8,291 nt of DNA, from positions 1 to 8,291 of the forward strand of contig WQTL01000434.1 in NCBI GenBank assembly GCA_009786275.1. Direction: 5' to 3'. Position 1 is the first letter of the stretch; each line of letters begins with the position of its first letter. Under the pieces are notes generated by a model. It ran no database searches, had not been told where the DNA came from, and saw only the letters and a list, made by a program, of their open reading frames with translations. Of this stretch, positions 1-5,655 are shown in pieces. The stretch is from Bacillota bacterium (lineage in GTDB: Bacteria > Bacillota > Clostridia > Oscillospirales > Acutalibacteraceae). The position numbers and the translations under genes were made by a program.

Positions 1-1497
1 CGCGATATCGCACAGCTTCCCGCCCTCACGCAACACTGTCCCGGCCCCCTGCGCTCGCGCGGGGGGCGCCTCCGCAGAGGCGGGGGGTGCTGTATCCAAT
101 CCCGCCACCAAAAACGGCGCGGGGTTGGTCGTGTGCGCGGTAAACGGCTCGCCGTCCGCCTCAAACATGTGGTCGGCGTTGCCATGGTCGGCGGTGAGCA
201 GCATCACGCCGCCCTTGGCCCGCACCGCGTCCCAGACCCTGCCCACGCAGGCGTCCACGGCCTCCACGGCTTTGACCGCCGCGCCGAACACGCCCGTATG
301 CCCCACCATGTCGCAGTTGGCGAAGTTGACGATAATCACGTCGTAGATATCCCGCCCAAGCACTTCCTCGATTTTCTCCGTCACCAGGTAGGCGCTCATC
401 TCGGGCTGCAAGTCGTAGGTCGGCACATTGGGGGATTCGATCAAAATCCTGTCCTCGCCGGGGTAGACGGTCTCCCGCCCGCCGTTGAGGAAGAACGTGA
501 CGTGCGCATATTTCGTGAACTCCGCGATGCGCAGCTGCTTCAGTCCCGCCTCGCTGAGCACCTGCCCCAGCGGGCATTCCAAAGACTGCGGCGGATAGGC
601 CACCAGCACGCCGGGCATCGTGGCGTCGTACTGCGTCATGCACACGAAGGTCAGGTCAAGCCTGCGCTCCCGCGCAAAGCCGTCGAACTCCGGGTCCACA
701 AACGCGCGCGTAATCTCCCTGGCCCTGTCCGGCCTGAAGTTGAAGAAGATCACGCTGTCGCCGTCCTTCACAGGCTCGGCCGCTTCCGACACCCCCGGCA
801 GCACGAACTCGTCCGTCACGCCATTGCCGTAGCTCGCCTGCATGTAGTCCCGCCCGCAGGAGAACCTCTCCCCCTCGCCGTACACCATGGCATTGTAGAA
901 TTTCTCCACCCGGTCGTATTTCTTCTCCCGGTCCATGCCGTAATATCGCCCGGCGATGGTCGCGATACTCCCCGCGCCCAGCTCCTTTGTCTTGAGGAAC
1001 AGCTCCCGCACATAGTCTATCCCCGAGGCGGGCGGCACATCCCTTCCGTCCATCAGGCAGTGGATGAACACCCTCTCGAGGCCCTGCCGCTTCGCCAGCT
1101 CCAGCAGGGCGTAGAGGTGCGTATTATGGCTGTGCACCCCCCCGTCGGAGAGCAGCCCCAGCAGGTGCAGCGCGCCGCCGTTTTTCTTCGCGTTGGCGAT
1201 GGCCGCCAGGAACGCCGCGTTCCCGTAAAAATCCCCGTCCGCGATGGACTTGTGTATGCGCGTGAGCTCCTGGTAGACCACGCGCCCCGCGCCGATATTG
1301 GTGTGGCCCACCTCGCTGTTGCCCATCTGGCCCGGGGGCAGCCCCACGTCGAGGCCCGAGGCCCCGATGGCCGTGTGCGGATAAGTTGAGAAAAGCTCGT
1401 CCAGCCTGGGTGTACGCGCGGTCGTGATGGCATTGGCCTTGTCCGCGGGCGCAATCCCGAAGCCGTCCATGATGCAAAGGCAAACCGGGTGTTTCAT
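1..1497 (-). CDS. gpmI: 2,3-bisphosphoglycerate-independent phosphoglycerate mutase, C-terminus cut by window edge
   Basis: This cytosolic glycolytic enzyme interconverts 3- and 2-phosphoglycerate through a phosphoserine intermediate with two Mn ions. The minus strand reads open from ATG at 1497 to the left edge: 499 codons with no stop, against a family length of about 510, so only the last residues are missing. Visible family motifs are MDGFG (metal-binding Asp11), GNSEVGH with the catalytic Ser61, VHSHNTH, GRYYGMDR, NFANCDMVGHTG (Asp396, His400), TADHGNAD (Asp437, His438) and AHTTNP (His455). The set is complete, so the enzyme should be active. The start is supported by a GAGG ribosome binding site about 8 nt upstream and a strong promoter. 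One oddity is about 16 extra residues (DTAPPASAEAPPARAQGAG) just before LREGGKLCDIA, encoded by a palindromic GC-rich stretch (see findings). It appears monocistronic on its upstream side. Confidence 0.97.
   Translation of the reverse strand, partial: MKHPVCLCIMDGFGIAPADKANAITTARTPRLDELFSTYPHTAIGASGLDVGLPPGQMGNSEVGHTNIGAGRVVYQELTRIHKSIADGDFYGNAAFLAAIANAKKNGGALHLLGLLSDGGVHSHNTHLYALLELAKRQGLERVFIHCLMDGRDVPPASGIDYVRELFLKTKELGAGSIATIAGRYYGMDREKKYDRVEKFYNAMVYGEGERFSCGRDYMQASYGNGVTDEFVLPGVSEAAEPVKDGDSVIFFNFRPDRAREITRAFVDPEFDGFARERRLDLTFVCMTQYDATMPGVLVAYPPQSLECPLGQVLSEAGLKQLRIAEFTKYAHVTFFLNGGRETVYPGEDRILIESPNVPTYDLQPEMSAYLVTEKIEEVLGRDIYDVIIVNFANCDMVGHTGVFGAAVKAVEAVDACVGRVWDAVRAKGGVMLLTADHGNADHMFEADGEPFTAHTTNPAPFLVAGLDTAPPASAEAPPARAQGAGTVLREGGKLCDIA
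50..97 (-). repeat. GC-rich palindromic insertion within gpmI
   Basis: CGCCTC (67-72) and GAGGCG (77-82) form a 6-bp stem with a 4-nt loop, flanked by runs of G on the plus strand. It encodes the Ala/Pro-rich DTAPPASAEAPPARAQGAG segment. That segment is absent from GpmI proteins as I remember them, where LREGGKL follows a few residues after the PFLVAG strand. The outer boundaries are approximate. Calling it a transposed repeat is inference, because only one copy is in the window. Confidence 0.45.
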
Positions 1498-1531
1498 CAA
1501 AAGTACCTCGTCGCATAATATCAGATACTAT

Positions 1532-1560
1532 ATTATACCGTATCCTGCCGGTAAAGTCAA
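1532..1560 (-). promoter_or_regulatory. gpmI promoter (sigma-A type)
   Basis: On the minus strand TTGACT (1560-1555) and TATAAT (1537-1532) are separated by exactly 17 bp, about 35 nt upstream of the gpmI ATG. The -35 directly abuts the T-rich tail of the terminator of the upstream gene, so the two transcription units are packed back to back. Confidence 0.9.
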
Positions 1561-1598
1561 TAAAAACATAAAGGCCGGGGCAAAGCTGCACCCGGCCC
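1558..1598 (-). terminator. intrinsic terminator of the secreted-protein gene
   Basis: On the minus strand GGCCGGG (1597-1591) pairs with CCCGGCC (1579-1573) around an 11-nt loop. It is followed by the U-rich tract TTTATGTTTTTATT. It lies about 20 nt after the stop codon at 1616, as expected for a terminator of that gene and of the tRNA-led unit. Confidence 0.85.
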
Positions 1599-1615
1599 AA
1601 AAAGAGCGGCCTCCG

Positions 1616-2791
1616 TCATCGCGCGATGACCGGTTCAAGCATTTCCCAGGCTTGTTCGGGGGTCACAAAATAGGAGCAAATCTCAACAACGGCATCGTCG
1701 ATGAAAACGCCGAAACCTTGTACGTTGCCTTCATGAACTCTTGTCATAACAGTATCAAGCGACATATCCTCCGCACGGAATATGGGGAACTGGAAAACTT
1801 GCCAAAATTCATCCGGCACAGTGAACGCCCATCCCGGCGCCGGGTAAAGCGATACATCATACTTTTCACGTTCCTCCAAAGAAACCAGATTTGCGAAATG
1901 ATATTCCGTGGGTTCGAGGATTGTCCATACACCAATATTTATTCCATTTGGCTTTCCATAAATGCTAAGCGAATTTCGTGTTTGGCTTATGAAACGCCAT
2001 GCGTAGTCAACCGCCAGGCCTTCAGGAAAGCTTTTTGGAATATACGCGCCGAAGTCGGGGTCGGCATAGGCCTGTTCAAGGCTCAAGCGTTCATCGCGCA
2101 GCTCGGGCACTTCGGGGTTATCGAGTACACTCAGGTCCGCCGTCATCCCGTCCCTCACGCTTGTCAGGATGATCTCGTTCACAAGCATTTCGAGGCATTC
2201 ATTATATTCGATTGAACTCGGATCGTCGTACAACGTTATGTTGTATATGATGCCATTCAAAGGAAACGTCGCCGTAAATTTATACAGCTCAATCCTGTTA
2301 TTCGTGTCATACTCGTAAGTGCCCCCAGAGGTAGCGTCGTCGACGCATTCCGCGACGACAGGGATGCCGTGCACATCGGAGATGGTAAAACCCTTCGCCT
2401 CCCAATAAAGCGTATCAAATAGCGACCGTTGATATCTTTCGGTGCTGCGAACCGCATCCTTGGCAAGCGTGATGTTCGTTCTGAAGTTGGGTTTATCCGG
2501 CCGCTCAATTTCCACCTGCACCTTATTTAGCCAGCTGTCTGTTTCATAGCTTGCGGTCGCTGTTTTAATCGCGGCAAACCCCTCGAATCCTGGCAGCACC
2601 GCGGCGATTTGCTCGCCGGTTAAGTTATGCCGGAACATGAGCGGCTCCGTATAGCAGACAGTGAAACGAGGCCCTTCGTCAACATTGAGGACAAGCGGAC
2701 GGTACTCGAACTTGCCGCCGGCGCCGGAGGCCGGAAACACGCACAGCATCAGCACGATTGCCGCGCATGCCGCGATTCTCTGTTTACTCAC
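1616..2791 (-). CDS. secreted protein of unknown function
   Basis: I do not recognise this 391-residue protein. The frame stays open up to 2929, but that part runs through the tRNA-Pro gene. The start chosen is GTG at 2791, because a perfect AGGAGG lies at 2804-2799 with 7-nt spacing and because a signal peptide begins exactly there: VSKQR, a hydrophobic core (AACAAIVLMLCVFP), then ASGA, a likely signal peptidase I site. There is no clear lipobox. The mature part is soluble-looking, rich in aromatic and acidic residues, with no membrane helix. The C-terminal half (from about DFGAYIPKSFPEGLAVDYAW) resembles uncharacterised extracellular regions seen in clostridial membrane-anchored proteins, though I cannot assign a family. 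GC content is visibly lower than in gpmI and mnmG. It is probably cotranscribed with the tRNA. Confidence 0.85.
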   Translation of the reverse strand: MSKQRIAACAAIVLMLCVFPASGAGGKFEYRPLVLNVDEGPRFTVCYTEPLMFRHNLTGEQIAAVLPGFEGFAAIKTATASYETDSWLNKVQVEIERPDKPNFRTNITLAKDAVRSTERYQRSLFDTLYWEAKGFTISDVHGIPVVAECVDDATSGGTYEYDTNNRIELYKFTATFPLNGIIYNITLYDDPSSIEYNECLEMLVNEIILTSVRDGMTADLSVLDNPEVPELRDERLSLEQAYADPDFGAYIPKSFPEGLAVDYAWRFISQTRNSLSIYGKPNGINIGVWTILEPTEYHFANLVSLEEREKYDVSLYPAPGWAFTVPDEFWQVFQFPIFRAEDMSLDTVMTRVHEGNVQGFGVFIDDAVVEICSYFVTPEQAWEMLEPVIAR

Positions 2792-2844
2792 GCGAAGCCC
2801 TCCTATACAAATGGGCTTCTTCAACCGTACGGCCGAGGAAGCCC
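2792..2844 (-). promoter_or_regulatory. tRNA-to-gene leader with mutually exclusive hairpins over the Shine-Dalgarno
   Basis: On the minus strand the leader carries GGGCTTC (2844-2838), GAAGCCC (2819-2813) and GGGCTTC again (2800-2794). The middle segment can pair with the first, making a longer stem that includes CTC/TTG pairing and an inner CCGTACGG. It can also pair with the third, which begins inside the AGGAGG ribosome binding site (2804-2799). The first fold leaves the site free and the second would occlude it. The first hairpin has only a weak U stretch after it (ATTTGTAT), so it may also attenuate or mark tRNA 3' processing. The regulatory role is inference. Confidence 0.5.
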
Positions 2845-2846
2845 CC

Positions 2847-2923
2847 TGGTCGGGACGACAGGATTTGAACCTGCGGCATCTTGCTCCCAAAGCAAGCGCG
2901 ATACCAAGCTTCGCCACGTCCCG
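2847..2923 (-). tRNA. tRNA-Pro (anticodon TGG)
   Basis: The minus strand folds as a complete 77-nt tRNA. The acceptor is CGGGACG/CGTCCCG with discriminator A and an encoded CCA. The anticodon stem CTTGC/GCAAG encloses the loop TTTGGGA, giving anticodon TGG (proline, reading CCN). The T loop GTTCAAATC is canonical. The C1-G72 first pair is the usual bacterial tRNA-Pro identity feature. A consensus promoter begins 15 nt upstream. Confidence 0.97.
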
Positions 2924-2937
2924 ATACATACAATCCT

Positions 2938-2966
2938 ATTATAGCATCGCGCGGGCGGAAAGTCAA
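2938..2966 (-). promoter_or_regulatory. promoter of tRNA-Pro and downstream secreted-protein gene
   Basis: On the minus strand TTGACT (2966-2961), a 17-bp spacer and a perfect TATAAT (2943-2938) lie just ahead of the tRNA. The expected start is about 8 nt before the mature tRNA 5' end. It is back to back with the mnmG promoter. Confidence 0.9.
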
Positions 2967-2980
2967 CGTAAATTTGGGGC

Positions 2981-3009
2981 TTTTCAAGCGGCGGGCGCTG
3001 TGGTATAAT
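2981..3009 (+). promoter_or_regulatory. mnmG promoter with extended -10
   Basis: TGGTATAAT (3001-3009) is a perfect extended -10. A weak -35, TTTTCA (2981-2986), lies 17 bp upstream. Transcription from here (about 3016) would place the whole parS cluster in the mnmG 5' leader. Confidence 0.75.
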
Positions 3010-3031
3010 ATTGTATAGCAACAAGACACCA

Positions 3032-3116
3032 GAACAAACTTTTGTTGGAAATACAACAAAATGTTTCACGTGAAACAATCTGTTGTAAATACAACATAAT
3101 GAACAAACCGTGAACA
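3032..3116 (+). repeat. composite parS element, copy 1
   Basis: This 85-bp element matches the copy at 7330-7414 except at one position (T at 3086 against G at 7384). It holds three 16-bp dyads with identical 3-nt gaps: TGTTGGAAATACAACA (3043-3058), parS (3062-3077) and TGTTGTAAATACAACA (3081-3096). GAACAAAC occurs on both flanks (3032-3039 and 3101-3108). Its end contains an in-frame GTG at 3110, which is not needed as the mnmG start because a proper ribosome binding site lies downstream. Confidence 0.93.
3062..3077. other. parS centromere site, copy 1
   Basis: TGTTTCACGTGAAACA is a perfect 16-bp palindrome and matches the widely conserved bacterial parS consensus bound by ParB/Spo0J, where ParB loads as a CTP-dependent clamp. 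The nearby noc and parA genes support this reading. Confidence 0.96.
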
Positions 3117-3127
3117 AAGGAGCCCTA

Positions 3128-5014
3128 TTGGACAACAACCCGACTGTAGGGGCGGCATTCTTGCCGCCCGAAATAGACAATCATTACGACGTCGCCGTTG
3201 TCGGCGCGGGCCACGCGGGCATAGAGGCCGCCCTGGCCGCGGCGCGCCTCGGCTGCCGCACCGCCGTGTTTAGCGTGAGCCTGGACTGGGTGGGCAACAT
3301 GCCCTGCAACCCCTCCATCGGCGGGAGCAGCAAGGGGCAGATCGTCCGGGAGCTCAGCGCCCTGGGCGGCGAGATGCCCCGCGCCGCCGACGCCTGCGCG
3401 CTCCAGTGCCGCATGCTGAACCTGGGCAAGGGCCCCGCCGTGCACGCCCCGCGCGCGCAGATCGACCGCCGCGCCTACGCGGGCACTATGAAGGCCGCTT
3501 TGGAGGCCCAGGAAAATCTTGACCTGAAGCAGGCGGAAATTATTGGCATAGAACCTGTAGGGGCGGCATTCTTGCCGCCCGCAACCAATACGAATACACA
3601 ATGGGTCATCACCACCCGCACCAACACACTCTATCACACAAAAACCCTCATCCTCGCCACCGGGACTTTTCTGCGCGGGCGAATTCACCTCGGCGAGCTG
3701 AACTACGAGGGCGGCCCCGACGGCATGCCCCCGGCAGCGGCTTTGGGCGATTCCCTGCGCGCCCTTGGGCTGCCCATGCAGCGCTTCAAGACGGGCACGC
3801 CCCCCCGCGTGCACCTGCGCAGCGTGAACCTGACGAAGACCGAGCCCCAGCCCGGCGACCCCGAGGCCGTGCCCTTCTCCTTCGCCCCCGGCATCGAACC
3901 CCTGCAAAAGAAAATCTGCTATCTCACCTACACAAATGAAAAGACAAAAGAGGTCATCCTGGCCAACCTGCACCGCTCGCCGCTCTACGGCGGGGCGATT
4001 GAAGGCGTCGGCGCGCGCTACTGCCCCAGTATCGAGGACAAGATCGTGCGCTTCCCGGATAAGCGGCGCCACCCGGTGTTCATCGAGCCCTGCGGCGAAA
4101 ACACCCGGGAGATGTACCTGCAAGGCCTGTCCTCCTCCCTGCCCGAGGATGTGCAGCGGCAAATTCTGCGCACCATCCCCGGCCTGGAGCGCGCCGAGAT
4201 CATGCGCCCCGCCTACGCCATCGAGTATGACTGCGCCGACCCCCTCTGCCTGCGCCCCACCCTGGAGTGCAAGGATTTCCCGGGGCTCTACGGCGCGGGT
4301 CAATTCAACGGCTCCAGCGGCTACGAGGAGGCCGCCGCCCAGGGTTTTTGCGCCGGTGTGAACGCCGCGCATAAGATATTGGGCAGAGAGCCCTTTGTCC
4401 TGCGCCGCGGCGAGGCCTACATCGGCACGCTGATTGACGACCTGGTCACCAAGGGCTGCAACGAGCCATATAGAATGATGACCTCCCGCGCGGAGTACCG
4501 CCTGCTCCTGCGCCACGACACCGCCGACCGGCGGCTCATGCCCTACGGCTACAAGCTGGGCCTGATCTCCGAGGAAACCTGGCGGGCCTTCCTTTTAAAA
4601 CAGGAGCAAATCTCTGCCGAAAAACAGCGCGCCCTGTGTACCTCCATCCATTGGCAGGGGAAGACCGCCGCCTTGGCTGAGCTGCTGCGCCGCCCCGAGC
4701 TGGGCTACGCCGCCCTCGCCCCCTTCGACCCGACCCGGCCCGCGCTGCCGCCCGAAGTCGTCACGAACGTGGAGACCGACATCAAGTACGAGGGCTATCT
4801 CGCCCGGCAGGAGGCACAGGTGCGCGAGATGTCCCGCCTGGAGGACGTGCCGCTCCCGCCGGGGGTGGACTACGCGGCCGTCCCCTCCCTGCGCATCGAG
4901 GCCCGGGAGAAGCTGTTGCGGGTGCAGCCGGAGACCCTTGGCCAGGCGGCACGCATCTCCGGGGTGAACCCCGCGGATGTGACGGTGCTGATGATGTGGG
5001 TGAAGGGGCGGTAA
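3128..5014 (+). CDS. mnmG: tRNA uridine-5-carboxymethylaminomethyl modification enzyme MnmG (GidA)
   Basis: MnmG is the FAD-dependent partner of MnmE. Together they install carboxymethylaminomethyl or aminomethyl groups on wobble uridine 34 of tRNAs. The start chosen is TTG at 3128, since AAAGGAG (3116-3122) is 5 nt upstream. The in-frame GTG at 3110 lies in the parS repeat and has no such site. The product is 628 residues, normal for the family. Motifs in order are VVGAGHAG (FAD fold, from about residue 25), CNPSIGGSSKG (Cys60), LNLGKGPAVHAPRAQ, LATGTFLRG, RFKTGTPPRV, RYCPSIEDKIVRF (Cys299), GAGQFNGSSGYEEAAAQG, SRAEYRLLLR and a C-terminal IKYEGYLARQ helical domain. Both family cysteines are present. 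VGAAFLPP occurs twice (residues 7-14 and 144-151), each encoded by the same palindromic repeat. No mnmE lies directly upstream, unlike many Bacillota. Confidence 0.97.
   Translation: MDNNPTVGAAFLPPEIDNHYDVAVVGAGHAGIEAALAAARLGCRTAVFSVSLDWVGNMPCNPSIGGSSKGQIVRELSALGGEMPRAADACALQCRMLNLGKGPAVHAPRAQIDRRAYAGTMKAALEAQENLDLKQAEIIGIEPVGAAFLPPATNTNTQWVITTRTNTLYHTKTLILATGTFLRGRIHLGELNYEGGPDGMPPAAALGDSLRALGLPMQRFKTGTPPRVHLRSVNLTKTEPQPGDPEAVPFSFAPGIEPLQKKICYLTYTNEKTKEVILANLHRSPLYGGAIEGVGARYCPSIEDKIVRFPDKRRHPVFIEPCGENTREMYLQGLSSSLPEDVQRQILRTIPGLERAEIMRPAYAIEYDCADPLCLRPTLECKDFPGLYGAGQFNGSSGYEEAAAQGFCAGVNAAHKILGREPFVLRRGEAYIGTLIDDLVTKGCNEPYRMMTSRAEYRLLLRHDTADRRLMPYGYKLGLISEETWRAFLLKQEQISAEKQRALCTSIHWQGKTAALAELLRRPELGYAALAPFDPTRPALPPEVVTNVETDIKYEGYLARQEAQVREMSRLEDVPLPPGVDYAAVPSLRIEAREKLLRVQPETLGQAARISGVNPADVTVLMMWVKGR
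3144..3170 (+). repeat. palindromic element in mnmG, copy 1 (in frame)
   Basis: The core GGGCGGCATTCTTGCCGCCC is an inverted repeat with loop ATTCT. It is preceded by CTGTAG and followed by G. All 27 nt are identical to 3555-3581. It is read as VGAAFLPP in the N-terminal extension before the FAD fold. Confidence 0.9.
3555..3581 (+). repeat. palindromic element in mnmG, copy 2 (in frame)
   Basis: This is identical over 27 nt to 3144-3170 and read in the same frame as VGAAFLPP (residues 144-151). It sits in a variable loop ahead of the LATGTFLRG motif. This segment is about 10 residues longer than in the B. subtilis protein as I recall it, which matches the element length. Confidence 0.9.
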
Positions 5015-5029
5015 AAGTTTTCATTTGTG

Positions 5030-5058
5030 TTGCATTTGCGGCCAAAACGGTGTATAAT
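5030..5058 (+). promoter_or_regulatory. toxin-antitoxin operon promoter
   Basis: A perfect TATAAT (5053-5058) has a weak -35, TTGCAT (5030-5035), 17 bp upstream. A ribosome binding site (GAGGTG, 5065-5070) follows 7 nt before the antitoxin ATG. GGCCAAAAC occurs at 5040-5048, inside the spacer, and again at 5080-5088 at the start of the gene. Confidence 0.75.
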
Positions 5059-5077
5059 AAGGGCGAGGTGATAAAAA

Positions 5078-5356
5078 ATGGCCAAAACAGCAAGCTTGAA
5101 CATCCGTATCGACCCCAACACCAAACTGGGCGCGGAGGCCCTCTTTTCGCAGTTCGGCATCACGGTGGCGGACGCTGTCAGCATCTTTTTGCACAAGGCG
5201 CTGATGGAGGGCGGGCTGCCCTTTGAGATGAAGCAGCCGCGTCCAAACGCGGAAACCCTCGAGGCCCTTGAAGAAGTGCGGCGCATGAAGGCGAACCCCG
5301 CCGCCTACAAGGGCTACACCGATGTTGACGCGATGATGGGGGAACTGTTGCAGTGA
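5078..5356 (+). CDS. type II antitoxin, RelB/DinJ family
   Basis: This 92-residue protein has the ribbon-helix-helix layout of DinJ/RelB antitoxins. There is a short beta strand (TASLNIRID, residues 4-12), then two helices with the family pattern GAEALFSQFGIT..DAVSIFLHKAL, then GGLPFEM. A charged, flexible C-terminal tail (about residues 52-92) would wrap the toxin. In this family the dimer binds its own promoter, and the complex with toxin represses more strongly. The GTGA overlap with the next start points to translational coupling. It lies between mnmG and rsmG, an unusual place for a toxin-antitoxin pair. Confidence 0.93.
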   Translation: MAKTASLNIRIDPNTKLGAEALFSQFGITVADAVSIFLHKALMEGGLPFEMKQPRPNAETLEALEEVRRMKANPAAYKGYTDVDAMMGELLQ

Positions 5357-5628
5357 AGTACACCGTTAAACCGACCGCGAAGTTTCAGAAGGACCTCAAG
5401 CGCATACAAAAGCGCGGCCTGGATGTGGACTTGTTGACGGCGGTTATCAAAATCCTGGCCGGCGGTGACGCGCTCCCCGCGAAATATCAGGATCACCCTC
5501 TCACGGGCAGCTTCATCGGCTGCCGGGAATGCCATATCCAACCGGACTGGCTGCTGGTTTACGAGATTGCCGAAGGCGATTTGATTCTTTACCTTATGCG
5601 GACAGGCACCCACGCGGACTTATTTTGA
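5353..5628 (+). CDS. type II toxin, YafQ-like mRNA interferase (RelE superfamily)
   Basis: This 91-residue protein starts at GTG 5353, overlapping the antitoxin stop by GTGA. It matches YafQ along its length. Expected catalytic or structural residues are all present: His48 (KYQDHPL), His61 (CHIQPDW), Asp65, Trp66, Arg83 (MRTGTH), His87 and Phe91. YafQ cuts mRNA on the ribosome at in-frame codons when freed from DinJ. No sign of decay is seen, so it is probably functional. The stop is only 27 nt before rsmG, with no terminator visible between them, so transcripts from the toxin-antitoxin promoter probably run into rsmG. Confidence 0.93.
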   Translation: MKYTVKPTAKFQKDLKRIQKRGLDVDLLTAVIKILAGGDALPAKYQDHPLTGSFIGCRECHIQPDWLLVYEIAEGDLILYLMRTGTHADLF

Positions 5629-5655
5629 TGATTTCTCGCACCCAAAGGAGCGCTT

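Noticed and set aside
133..1389. Long plus-strand open frame opposite gpmI
   Set aside because: The opposite strand encodes an unmistakable GpmI with all catalytic motifs. The plus-strand frame has low-complexity, motif-free sequence typical of antisense frames in GC-rich DNA.
1424..2215. Plus-strand frame of 263 residues spanning the gpmI promoter and the secreted-protein gene
   Set aside because: It runs through a promoter and terminator on the other strand and overlaps a gene with a signal peptide and a perfect ribosome binding site. It has no such support itself.
2792..2929. 46-residue N-terminal extension of the secreted protein
   Set aside because: It would translate through tRNA-Pro. 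The GTG at 2791 has AGGAGG at correct spacing and starts the signal peptide.
3010..3127. Replication origin near the parS cluster
   Set aside because: I saw no DnaA-box clusters (TTATCCACA-like) or unwinding element. Only AT-rich dyads around parS are present.
4275..4284. ATTTCCCGGG inside mnmG, matching 10 of 14 bases of the B. subtilis Noc site
   Set aside because: It encodes the conserved KDFPGLYGAGQ motif and the second half-site is lost (GCTC), so chance is the simpler explanation.
3125..4516. 463-residue minus-strand open frame opposite mnmG
   Set aside because: mnmG is complete and well conserved on the other strand. The antisense product is Gly/Ala/His-rich with no recognisable domain.
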